DNA of 64,000 nt from Cyclobacteriaceae bacterium. Lineage in GTDB: Bacteria; Bacteroidota; Bacteroidia; Cytophagales; Cyclobacteriaceae. This document shows, piece after piece, positions 1-7,332 of the stretch (within the stretch, counting starts at the first letter, position 1; the number at the start of each line of letters is the position of its first letter). The stretch lies in contig JANQPQ010000046.1 of NCBI GenBank assembly GCA_028285445.1, positions 152,958 through 216,957 on the forward strand, read 5' to 3'. Made by a program: the position numbers and the translations under genes. The notes below the pieces were generated by a model that saw only the letters and a program-made list of their open reading frames with translations, was not told the origin of the DNA and searched no databases.

Positions 1-249
1 ATGTTTACTTTTGGTTGCTTTGAAGCCGATTTCTTTTGCTACTTCCGTTGAGATAACCATTGGGGCTCCGGTGTCTATGAGAAAGTTGTACTTTCTGTTT
101 GAAATCTCCACTTCCGCGAACATGAGATTGCGCTCTTTCCTAATAGGAATTTCGACGTGAAACGGTTCAACACCAGTAATCTTATTGGCCCCCTGCGATA
201 CGAGAAGCACGACGAGAAGAAGTGACGGAACTAGTGTTCTTACTAACAT
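1..249 (-). CDS. Retropepsin-like aspartyl protease, C-terminally truncated by window
   Basis: Reading leftwards from an ATG at 249, the frame stays open to the window edge (83 codons). Residues 1-20 form a short hydrophobic signal-like segment rich in Leu and Val. Residues 55-66 read NFLIDTGAPMVI, the D-T-G active-site loop of retropepsin-type aspartyl proteases, which in bacteria are usually periplasmic or secreted single-domain or PDZ-fused proteins. The rest of the protein, including any second copy of the motif or a PDZ domain, lies outside the window. The DTG motif with its hydrophobic flanks is seen directly; protease activity is inferred from family knowledge. Confidence 0.75.
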   Translation of the reverse strand, partial: MLVRTLVPSLLLVVLLVSQGANKITGVEPFHVEIPIRKERNLMFAEVEISNRKYNFLIDTGAPMVISTEVAKEIGFKATKSKH

Positions 250-468
250 CTAAGCAAATGTAGTACAAAAGGGTTCAGTAGTAAGCGTGGCCTATCACGC
301 CGAATTTTACTGGAGCGGCGGGTTGCTTTTCTCGTTAAAAAGTAAGTAATTCGAAGCCCAATTTGCAATTTGCGAATTGTTTCTTACATCAACTATAACC
401 TACGCCAGAACGTGTTTCTGGTTCATACGACTAGTTAATTGACGAAAACAGCAGTATTAGTGCTAAAT

Positions 469-1473
469 ATGGCATTAATATTACATGTGCATGATTTCAG
501 GCCTGCGGTAGCTAAGAGGGCTATGCTTATTGCGCTCTTAGCCGTAATTGGCGCGTGGTCTACGGCTATTTACGCTCAGGAAATGCCAGCATTCTACTTT
601 GTTGAGAATCTTGATCGGGCCGTTAACTCCCCTTATCAGGAATATGGCCCCATCTACAATCCAGATGATTCCTGCCTGTATTTTACGAGCCGTAGAGAGA
701 GGGTTAGCCCCAGGCAAAAGCTTGATTGGAGTACGCTACCTTCCGAAGACATTTATGTTAGCCAGAGGAAAGCGGGATCATGGACAGGGGCTTCAAAGAT
801 TCAGAAGAGCTTTAATGGTTATAGGCATGAATCAACCTTACACTACAATAGCGACCAAAGGACGCTGTTAATCTACAAAGACTCGGGGGGAGGAGATATT
901 TTCTTTTCTTCGAGAACTAAGGAAGGCACCTGGGCAGAGATGATACCATTTGGCAGGCAGGTAAACTCAAAGTATGCGGAAATATCGGCATCCTTAACTG
1001 CTGACGGAAACAAACTTTACTTCGCATCAAATAGACCGGGAGGCTACGGCGGATTTGATATTTACTGTGTAGAGAAATCAAATGGTGGCAAATGGGGCAA
1101 GCCCAAGAACCTTGGGCCCACCATTAATACCCCTAAGGATGAGGACGCACCCTTTATAAGTCCTGATGGCTTAGTTCTTTATTTCAGCAGTAACGGTCAT
1201 GCTGGATATGGAGATTTTGATATCTACAAGGCAAGGTTTGAGCAGGCCCTGAATACCTTTGAGCCTCCGCTGAATATGGGGGCTCCTATTAACTCCAGTG
1301 GTAAGGATTTGTATTTTACCACCTACGATAACGGTAATCTCAATTTCTTCGCTTCTGATAGAGAAGATGGGCATGGCTTTATGGACATCTACCAGGCCAC
1401 CATGATTCCTGCTTCCTTTGCTAATGCCTATACCCCGCGCCGTTCAAATAAGCATTTGCCTTTTAGGAAGTAA
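469..1473 (+). CDS. Secreted PD40 beta-propeller repeat protein
   Basis: This exported protein carries several WD40-like PD40 blades. The blades are recognisable from repeated motifs of the form 'S.DG..LYF.S.R.GG.G..DIY', for example SADG-like LYFASNRPGGYGGFDIY, then LYFSSNGHAGYGDFDIY and a last degenerate copy ending in GHGFMDIY. In Bacteroidota such blades usually sit inside longer TPR-PD40-OmpA proteins of the envelope, including gliding and T9SS-associated ones; here there is no OmpA domain, so it is a stand-alone propeller of 334 residues. The start is uncertain. An in-frame TTG at 439 directly follows a stop codon. ATG 469 keeps a basic segment (AKR) ahead of the hydrophobic stretch that ends ..STAIYA-Q and gives a better signal peptide than ATG 523. 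Function is unknown beyond likely envelope protein or glycan binding. Confidence 0.8.
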   Translation: MALILHVHDFRPAVAKRAMLIALLAVIGAWSTAIYAQEMPAFYFVENLDRAVNSPYQEYGPIYNPDDSCLYFTSRRERVSPRQKLDWSTLPSEDIYVSQRKAGSWTGASKIQKSFNGYRHESTLHYNSDQRTLLIYKDSGGGDIFFSSRTKEGTWAEMIPFGRQVNSKYAEISASLTADGNKLYFASNRPGGYGGFDIYCVEKSNGGKWGKPKNLGPTINTPKDEDAPFISPDGLVLYFSSNGHAGYGDFDIYKARFEQALNTFEPPLNMGAPINSSGKDLYFTTYDNGNLNFFASDREDGHGFMDIYQATMIPASFANAYTPRRSNKHLPFRK

Positions 1474-1521
1474 TAGCTTTCAAATCTAACCATCTCTGGT
1501 TATTTAGTTCACCTAAATACT

Positions 1522-2925
1522 ATGACCATGAAAGGTATGTTCAAATCTATTGTTGTCGTTTTAATGATTACCCTGGTAGGATGTCAGGGAGGCAATACAC
1601 AGCAATCAAGGAAAATCACTGCAGCCGACGCTGATTATGCATTTGTTAATGTTTCGGTGTTGCCCATGACTTCCGAGACAGTTTTAACCGGGCAGACGGT
1701 TTTAATTAAAGATGGCAGAATTGACACAATAGGAAACAGCGAGGCGATAGAAGTTTTGGAAGGGGTATCAATTATCAATGGAGAGGGCAAGTTCTTAATG
1801 CCCGGGCTGGCGGAAATGCACGCACATATTCCAGGCAATCAGAATCAGGAATTTCTTGATAACACCCTATTCCTTTATTTATCCAATGGCATTACCACCA
1901 TCCGTGGTATGCTTGGTCAACCTTATCATCTGGAGTTAAGAGAGAAGGTTGCAAACGGCGAGGTGCTAGCACCCCGAATTTTCACATCAAGCCCATCACT
2001 AAATGGAAATTCGGTACAGTCGGTTGAGGAGGCTAATGAGAAAGTAAGACAATATAAAGAAGATGGTTACGACTTCTTAAAGATGCATCCAGGCATTAAA
2101 ATGGAAGTTTTTAATGAGATTGACCGGGTTGCGGATGAAGTTGGGATCACATATTCCGGACATGTGTCTAACCTTGTAGGCATACGAAGAGCGATCGAAG
2201 CTGGGTATGCCTCCATAGATCATATTGATGGCTACCTAGAAGGTTTGGTGCCTGAAGATGCCGGGGTTGACCCTACCCAAAACGGCTTCTTTGGATTGGC
2301 ATTTACAGACCTTGCCAATGAAAATGCGATTGAAGACCTAGTCAATCGTACAGCGGAGGCCGGAATTTGGATTGTGCCAACACAAAGTCTAATGGAGCGC
2401 TATTTAGGCCCAATCGCAACCGACCAGCTCACCGCGGAAGCCGAGATGAGATTTATATCCAGGCAACAGTTGGTCAATTATCAAAATGGCAAAAATCGGC
2501 TGATGGGCAACCCCGAATACTCTGCTGAAAGAGTGAACAAGTTCAACAGCATCCGTAAATCTCTTTTGAAGGCAATGCAAGATGGAGGAGTGGGAATACT
2601 ACTTGGATCAGATGCGCCACAAGTATTTAACATCCCTGGTTTTGCAATTCAGCATGAGCTTAAATACATGATTGAAGCTGGCCTTACCCCGTATCAATGC
2701 CTGGTATCAGGAACTGTAAATCCTGCTAAATTCTTCGGAATGGAGGGAGAGTTTGGACAAATCACTGCGGGAGCTGCAGCAGACCTAATCTTGCTGGATG
2801 CAAATCCTCTTGAAGAAATTACTAATCTACAGCAAATGTCTGGGGTAATGGTCGCGGGACGTTGGCTGTCGAAAGGTGATATTGACGAGAGGTTAGAAGC
2901 AATTGCCACCAGCTATGGTAATTAG
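1522..2925 (+). CDS. Amidohydrolase-family lipoprotein (imidazolonepropionase/prolidase-like)
   Basis: This 467-residue lipoprotein has a lipobox ending at Cys21 (ITLVGC). It is followed by a complete metal-dependent amidohydrolase TIM barrel. The visible metal and catalytic residues are the H100-A-H102 pair after the first strand, Lys187 in FLKMHPG (the position of the carboxylated bridging lysine), His214 in YSGHVS, His234 in SIDHIDG and Asp364 in LGSDAP. This set matches the binuclear subclass that includes Sgx9260-type prolidases and imidazolonepropionase-like enzymes. It probably hydrolyses an amide or peptide-like substrate on the periplasmic or outer surface; the substrate cannot be read from sequence. 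An ATG two codons downstream is an equally possible start. It stands alone between the PD40 protein and a thioredoxin-fold protein. Confidence 0.88.
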   Translation: MTMKGMFKSIVVVLMITLVGCQGGNTQQSRKITAADADYAFVNVSVLPMTSETVLTGQTVLIKDGRIDTIGNSEAIEVLEGVSIINGEGKFLMPGLAEMHAHIPGNQNQEFLDNTLFLYLSNGITTIRGMLGQPYHLELREKVANGEVLAPRIFTSSPSLNGNSVQSVEEANEKVRQYKEDGYDFLKMHPGIKMEVFNEIDRVADEVGITYSGHVSNLVGIRRAIEAGYASIDHIDGYLEGLVPEDAGVDPTQNGFFGLAFTDLANENAIEDLVNRTAEAGIWIVPTQSLMERYLGPIATDQLTAEAEMRFISRQQLVNYQNGKNRLMGNPEYSAERVNKFNSIRKSLLKAMQDGGVGILLGSDAPQVFNIPGFAIQHELKYMIEAGLTPYQCLVSGTVNPAKFFGMEGEFGQITAGAAADLILLDANPLEEITNLQQMSGVMVAGRWLSKGDIDERLEAIATSYGN

Positions 2926-3025
2926 CTGCAATGGCTAAAGGGCAAATCTTCTTCCGCTAAATGGTACCTAGGGTTTATTATTTAGTGGTGGCATAAAATA
3001 AACGATTGCCATTTTCGTACTTTTA

Positions 3026-3589
3026 ATGAGTAATCGAAAAATCATGAGAATCTACCTGTCCTTGTCGCTGTTGCTATTATCGTCTGTGGTGTTTTCGCAA
3101 GTTGGCAACCCATTTCCGGAGTTATCCGGCGAGACTGTAAAGGATGAAGTTATTACCATCCCGAAGGATACCAATGATAAATTTACCCTGGTGGGACTTG
3201 CCTACTCCAAGAAGTCAGAGGACGATCTGAACACATGGTTCAGCCCGATTTATAACAAGTTTGTTAGAAAATCCAGCGATGCCGGCTTATTCTCCTCATT
3301 TACATATGACGTAAATGTTTACTTCGTGCCAATGTTTACTGGAGTAAAAGCTGCCGGTCAGGGTGTGGCAAAAAAGAAAGCCCTGAAAAAGGTAGACCCG
3401 TTGCTTTTCCCTCACGTCTTGTTTTACAAAGGCAAATTGGCCCCGTACAAGGAGGCTTTGGATTTCGAACGCAAAGATGTTCCCTACTTTTTCGTTTTAG
3501 ATAAGGATGGCAAGATTATTTATGCCACCAGTGGTCGGTTTACTGATGACAAGCTCAGCGAAATAGAATCTGCAATCGACGACTTCTAA
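3026..3589 (+). CDS. Secreted thioredoxin-fold protein without CxxC
   Basis: This is a 187-residue protein with a clear signal peptide; an alternative start at the second Met (3044) would remove the polar lead. The mature part starts with 'VGNPFPELSGETV', the usual opening of redoxin/TlpA-type domains, and later has FFVLDKDGKIIYATSGRF, the typical beta-hairpin near the end of a thioredoxin fold. No CxxC pair is present where the redox site would lie, so it is probably not a disulfide oxidoreductase. The pattern also resembles ATP10-like redoxin relatives. The fold is assigned with moderate confidence; the role is unknown. Confidence 0.65.
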   Translation: MSNRKIMRIYLSLSLLLLSSVVFSQVGNPFPELSGETVKDEVITIPKDTNDKFTLVGLAYSKKSEDDLNTWFSPIYNKFVRKSSDAGLFSSFTYDVNVYFVPMFTGVKAAGQGVAKKKALKKVDPLLFPHVLFYKGKLAPYKEALDFERKDVPYFFVLDKDGKIIYATSGRFTDDKLSEIESAIDDF

Positions 3590-3664
3590 AATTGGTTGAG
3601 ATAAGATAAGGGGGTTACTTTCGATCTGTGTTATGTATGAAATCATACCTAACATTAAAACAAC

Positions 3665-3952
3665 ATGGAAGTTTTTGTTTCACCAAGCGGTTGGGTCGAG
3701 GTTCACAATCCTCAAGATAACGAGACAAGATTACAGAGCTTTTATAATCTCAAGAATGTAATCAAAGGAAAAGGATTCATCGTTATTCATTTGAACAGCG
3801 GTATGGTCGAAGTGTACGATCAACGACTCAATTTACTAGGTCATAAAGTAATTAAAGGTGTTGAAGAAATACGAGCTGATGATAATATCAGCGTTACTCT
3901 TCAAGACGGCACCATCCTCACCTTAGCCAAAGATCTGGCACCAGCAGCCTAG
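3665..3952 (+). CDS. Hypothetical 95-residue protein
   Basis: No family is recognised. The protein lacks a signal peptide and is predicted to be mostly beta strand, with alternating hydrophobic and polar residues in 'GFIVIHLNSGMVEVYDQRLN' and 'ISVTLQDGTILTLAKDL'. A near-match to the Bacteroidota -7 element (TACTTTCG, 3616-3623) lies 42 bases upstream of the ATG, and the next gene in the same direction begins 68 bases after the stop. Codon usage and composition resemble the neighbours, so the frame is likely real. Confidence 0.65.
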   Translation: MEVFVSPSGWVEVHNPQDNETRLQSFYNLKNVIKGKGFIVIHLNSGMVEVYDQRLNLLGHKVIKGVEEIRADDNISVTLQDGTILTLAKDLAPAA

Positions 3953-4020
3953 TCATTCCTCGTTAATAGAAATTTGCTTAAGCACATTGTGGGCAAAGGG
4001 TAAGCCACTATTTTTGACCA

Positions 4021-4719
4021 ATGTCAGAAGAAAAATACCCCTTAGTGTTACTGCATGGTGCTCTGGGCAGTGAACGGCAGGTTGCATTCTTGCAAGAAGC
4101 TCTTCAGAATCATACAAATGTATTCTCATTAACCTTTTCGGGGCATGGTGGGCTGGCATACAATGGAGCGTACTCCTTTGAGTTATTTCAGAATGATATC
4201 TTGAATTTACTGGAGACCCATGGCATTCAGAAAGCCAACTTCTTCGGCTACAGCATGGGTGGCTACGCCGCGCTATACCTGGCCTTGAATCAGCCCCAAA
4301 AAGTAAATAGCATTTTTACGCTGGGAACAAAACTTCAGTGGGACAGCGAATCAGCCCAGCGCGAAGTGAAGTTTCTCAACCCAGACAAAATGGAGGAAAA
4401 GGTGCCGGAATTTGCCAGCTTCCTGAAGAAAGTACATGCTCCTGAGGATTGGAAGTTGGTGATGGGAAAAACAGCAAACTTAATGCTGAACCTTGGAGAA
4501 TCTGCAGTTATTGCCGATGATCAGTATAAGCAGATACAACACCCCGTTATGCTAACTGTTGGCGATCTGGATAATACTGCAGGGGTTGAAAGTACCAAGG
4601 AAGTAACTGCATTGATGCAAAACGCAGTAAATAAAGTGTTTCCAAATACGCCTCACCCTCTGGAAAAGATTGATAGAGTATTACTTATTAACGAAATCTT
4701 AAAATACTTCCGATATTGA
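4021..4719 (+). CDS. Alpha/beta-hydrolase, MenH-like size
   Basis: This is a 232-residue cytosolic alpha/beta hydrolase. The oxyanion-hole motif LLHGALGS is at residues 9-16, the nucleophile elbow G-Y-S78-M-G-G is typical, the acid is probably the Asp in VGDLDN, and the catalytic His is probably in TPHPLEK near the C-terminus. This small cap-poor architecture is shared by MenH, BioH and many uncharacterised esterases, so no substrate is named. It has no signal peptide. It follows the 95-residue protein in the same direction and precedes the nuclease gene by 55 bases. Confidence 0.85.
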   Translation: MSEEKYPLVLLHGALGSERQVAFLQEALQNHTNVFSLTFSGHGGLAYNGAYSFELFQNDILNLLETHGIQKANFFGYSMGGYAALYLALNQPQKVNSIFTLGTKLQWDSESAQREVKFLNPDKMEEKVPEFASFLKKVHAPEDWKLVMGKTANLMLNLGESAVIADDQYKQIQHPVMLTVGDLDNTAGVESTKEVTALMQNAVNKVFPNTPHPLEKIDRVLLINEILKYFRY

Positions 4720-4774
4720 TATTGTGTTGTAGCACTATCTTCGTTGTGTAATTATGTATACTAAGTAAAGCAAA

Positions 4775-5536
4775 ATGAGAAAAGCCCTTATTGTCATCGT
4801 TCTACTGCAATCAATTGAAGTATTTGCCTGGGGAGTTACTGGCCATCGGGCAGTTGGTTTTATTGCGGAATTGCACCTAACAAAAAGGGCTAAGAAAGAA
4901 TTAAAAAGGGTGCTTGGGAATGAGAGCTTAGCGCTGGTGACAACCTGGATGGATGAAATTAGATCTGATCATAAATATGACCATACCCACGATTGGCATT
5001 GGGTGTCTATACCAACCGGACAGACATACGAACAGACAGAAAAAAACCCAAATGGGGATGTGATTGCTACCATAAATAGATTAACACAAGAGCTGAAAGT
5101 AGGAGGCCTGACACTGGAACAGGAGGCCGAGCACGTTAAGATGCTGGCTCATTTAATCGGCGATATCCACCAACCATTACATGTGGGTACAGGCGAAGAC
5201 CGAGGCGGTAACGATGTAAAGCTGAAGTACTTCTGGCAAGATTCTAATCTTCATAGAGTGTGGGATAGCGGCATGATTGACGGCACTAAGCTCAGTTATA
5301 CCGAATTGGCTAATGGTGTAAATCATGCCTCAAAAGCTGAAATTGCCTCATGGCAGATGGCTTCCGTTGAAGAATGGGCTTATGAATCAATGGCCCTCAG
5401 AGAGCAGGTTTATGCGCTACCTGAGAACAAAAGCATCAATTATCGCTACAACTACGATAACTGGGATATTGTAGAGAAAAGAATTCTGCAAGCTGGAATT
5501 AGGCTGGCAGGTGTGCTAAACGATATCTACAACTAG
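4775..5536 (+). CDS. Secreted S1/P1-type zinc nuclease
   Basis: This protein has an 18-residue signal peptide ending ..VFA and a mature N-terminus that begins with Trp19. That is diagnostic, because the amino group and carbonyl of the first Trp ligate zinc in the S1/P1 family. The rest of the trinuclear zinc site is visible: His24 (WGVTGH), Asp in WMDEI, His in HDWHWV, HLIGDIHQPLH (two His and one Asp), and NLHRVWDSGMID (His and Asp). With 253 residues it has normal family length. The enzyme cleaves single-stranded DNA and RNA and removes 3'-phosphates, here probably in the periplasm or outside the cell for nucleotide or phosphate scavenging. A promoter-like pair (TTG at 4716, TATCTTCG at 4736-4743) lies upstream. 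Confidence 0.93.
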   Translation: MRKALIVIVLLQSIEVFAWGVTGHRAVGFIAELHLTKRAKKELKRVLGNESLALVTTWMDEIRSDHKYDHTHDWHWVSIPTGQTYEQTEKNPNGDVIATINRLTQELKVGGLTLEQEAEHVKMLAHLIGDIHQPLHVGTGEDRGGNDVKLKYFWQDSNLHRVWDSGMIDGTKLSYTELANGVNHASKAEIASWQMASVEEWAYESMALREQVYALPENKSINYRYNYDNWDIVEKRILQAGIRLAGVLNDIYN

Positions 5537-5539
5537 CGT

Positions 5540-5899
5540 TTAGATCCACTCCTGTACTTCAACTGTCATTTCGCTTTTAACATCACCGGTGTGTGCCGTT
5601 TCCTTTGGCTCAAACAGCATCAGGTGTACTTCCTCTTCAGCCACAGGTTTGTGCTCAACCCCTTTGGGCACTATGTAGATTTCGCCTTCATTTAGGGTAA
5701 TAAGCTCGTCCCTTAGATGAATTTTCAATTCTCCCTTTATTATCAAAAACAATTCATCCTCGTTGTCGTGCTTATGCCAAACCATTTCTCCTTTCACTTT
5801 GGCTAACTTCACGTACTGCCCATTAAGCTCCCCAATAATTTTGGGGGTCCAGTGTTCGTTGAAAAGAGAAAGTTTTTGAAGTACGTTTATCTTATCCAT
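5540..5899 (-). CDS. Small cupin-domain protein
   Basis: This is a single cupin barrel of 119 residues. Cupin motif 1 is visible as MVWHKHDNEDELFLIIKGE (His, His, Glu metal-ligand pattern) and motif 2 as IYIVPKGVEHKPVA (Pro-x-Gly-x-x-His). This class of mononuclear cupins often contains isomerases or metal-binding sensors; the substrate is not predictable. The ATG at 5899 overlaps the stop of the upstream iron-sulfur gene as TGATG, which indicates translational coupling; a GTG one codon earlier is also possible. It converges on the S1/P1 nuclease gene, with three bases between the two stops. Confidence 0.85.
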   Translation of the reverse strand: MDKINVLQKLSLFNEHWTPKIIGELNGQYVKLAKVKGEMVWHKHDNEDELFLIIKGELKIHLRDELITLNEGEIYIVPKGVEHKPVAEEEVHLMLFEPKETAHTGDVKSEMTVEVQEWI

Positions 5900-6324
5900 C
5901 ACCCTTCAAAATTTATTTGTTTGTGCTGGCCATCGCAAAAAGGCTTATTTGCGGAGGCTCCGCAACGGCAAAGGGCAGTCTTACCTGTGGTGGTGAGTTT
6001 TTCCCCCGATGAACTAGTTACCTCAAATTGCCCATCAACAATTAATGGCCCATTTGGCATCGCTTGAATGCTAGTGCTTTCTGCATGAACGGCTGCTGGG
6101 CTCTCCTCTCCCTTAATATCATATGTCAGAGCTCCAGAGGGGCACTGCCCAATTAAGTGCTTAATTTCATCTACGCTGGCACCATCCACATTTACCCAGG
6201 GTTTATTATCCAGGTTAAAAACACCAGGCAGATTATTTACGCATACAGCTGAATGGATGCAGGTTTTTGAACTCCATTTAACTGTAATATTATCATTACT
6301 ATAAGAATGAACTTTATCTTCCAT
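5899..6324 (-). CDS. Divergent 4Fe-4S domain fused to CDGSH iron-sulfur domain
   Basis: The N-terminal ~70 residues match the divergent mono-cluster ferredoxin family (Fer4_19): Cys22 and Cys28 (CIHSAVC), followed by a VFNLDNKPWV strand and Cys61 in CPSGALTY. The C-terminus carries a CDGSH motif, with ligands Cys119, Cys121, Cys130 and His134 (CRCGASANKPFCDGQH), which binds a redox-active 2Fe-2S cluster through three Cys and one His. The two domains are joined by a linker rich in Ala, Ser and Glu. It has 141 residues, is cytosolic, and is co-transcribed with the downstream cupin. It may serve as an electron-transfer or cluster-transfer protein; the partner is unknown. Confidence 0.9.
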   Translation of the reverse strand: MEDKVHSYSNDNITVKWSSKTCIHSAVCVNNLPGVFNLDNKPWVNVDGASVDEIKHLIGQCPSGALTYDIKGEESPAAVHAESTSIQAMPNGPLIVDGQFEVTSSSGEKLTTTGKTALCRCGASANKPFCDGQHKQINFEG

Positions 6325-6461
6325 TAGTATTTGACGTTACGTTCTTGGTAAACCAATATAATGCATTTTGGTTTCAACCTAAGCGTTGCAATAAGTACAA
6401 ACTGCTGGTCAACCATTTCGCCTTGAATTTTCGTATATTTCTTTATCAAAACTCAATTCAA

Positions 6462-6743
6462 ATGACATCAAAAGCCCTAACAACACTCCTACTTATCTTT
6501 GCCGCCATTATTTTCTTTCCTGTAGTTATTGGCCTATTTGGGGCCTTAATCGGTGTAGTGTTTGGGATATTTGGCGCCATTGTTGGCGTAATCGGCTCCA
6601 TATTCGGAGCTGTTTTTGGTGGGATCGGGCATCTTTTTGACCCGTTCCATTGGCATGGGCCTGGAATTTCCAAACCTGTATTTGCAATTATCCTTGTAAT
6701 AGTAGTGGTACTACTAAGCAGGCAAAATAAAAAGGCTAATTAA
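6462..6743 (+). CDS. Small glycine-rich membrane protein
   Basis: This is a 93-residue integral membrane protein. After a hydrophobic helix (residues 5-25) comes a striking stretch in which Gly recurs every three or four residues with Ile, Val and Phe (residues 24-56), like a glycine-zipper helix. A short His/Trp/Pro loop (FDPFHWHGPG) follows, then a final hydrophobic helix and a basic tail. The ATG at 6462 is preferred to an in-frame codon at 6345, because the intervening stretch is basic and aromatic and unlike a coding N-terminus. No function is recognised. It converges with the next gene, whose stop lies inside this one by eight bases. Confidence 0.7.
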   Translation: MTSKALTTLLLIFAAIIFFPVVIGLFGALIGVVFGIFGAIVGVIGSIFGAVFGGIGHLFDPFHWHGPGISKPVFAIILVIVVVLLSRQNKKAN

Positions 6744-7137
6744 TCTCGCGAGCGACTAACTTATAGTTATCCCTTATCTCATCCTGGTAATAGCCGTCCA
6801 GGTCATTGGTTTCCAGCAGTCGCTTCCACCCAATACGTGGGAAGCTGCCATATATCTTGCGTAAGCCATCAAGGGTAAGAATAAGGTATCCGTCTTTGCT
6901 CTCACATGAATAGTAATAAGCCGCCATCACCCCACTGCGCCGGGTGGTTTTAAAGTTTTGTGTGAAGCGGAACTTGGCTGATTCTATCTTCGTTAGTGCG
7001 TCGTCGAATGATTCAAATGTTTCTGGTAAGCTATCGCAATTGATTGTGAGTGGATCCAATTTCATGTTGTGCTGAGTTTGCGCCACGCACACCGTCATTG
7101 ACGCAAAAAACAACGAAATATGGAGGATAACTTTCAT
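6736..7137 (-). CDS. Secreted hypothetical protein, possibly KTSC-like
   Basis: This protein has a clean signal peptide (cleavage after ..CVA) and a mature part of about 114 residues. The segment with KTTRRSGV, then YSC and DGYLILTLDG, followed by a proline-turn and ending in YYQDEIRDNYKLV, is reminiscent of the small KTSC domain (Lys-Thr-Ser-Cys order, final Y..xIrxxY). The similarity is partial and is stated as a possibility only. It overlaps the 3' end of the convergent membrane-protein gene. No operon partner is obvious. Confidence 0.6.
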   Translation of the reverse strand: MKVILHISLFFASMTVCVAQTQHNMKLDPLTINCDSLPETFESFDDALTKIESAKFRFTQNFKTTRRSGVMAAYYYSCESKDGYLILTLDGLRKIYGSFPRIGWKRLLETNDLDGYYQDEIRDNYKLVAREIN

Positions 7138-7332
7138 CTCTGTGGACTGCTACAATTATCGTACAAAAGAATACTCATTACGGCCATCTGGCTAAAAAAT
7201 GGACGAAATTGCAGATAATAATAGGAGTTATTTCGTTTAAGGTAATACCTTGCTTTGCCTGACCTAAGCCAAAGACCTTAACAAATTGGTTAATTGACTA
7301 TAATTTCGGAATTTCAGAGAGATTTTTCCGTC

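Noticed and set aside
7294..7332. TTG start 39 bases before the chosen start of the giant secreted protein
   Set aside because: It directly follows a stop codon and gives a polar lead before the signal peptide; the GTG at 7333 gives a normal signal peptide.
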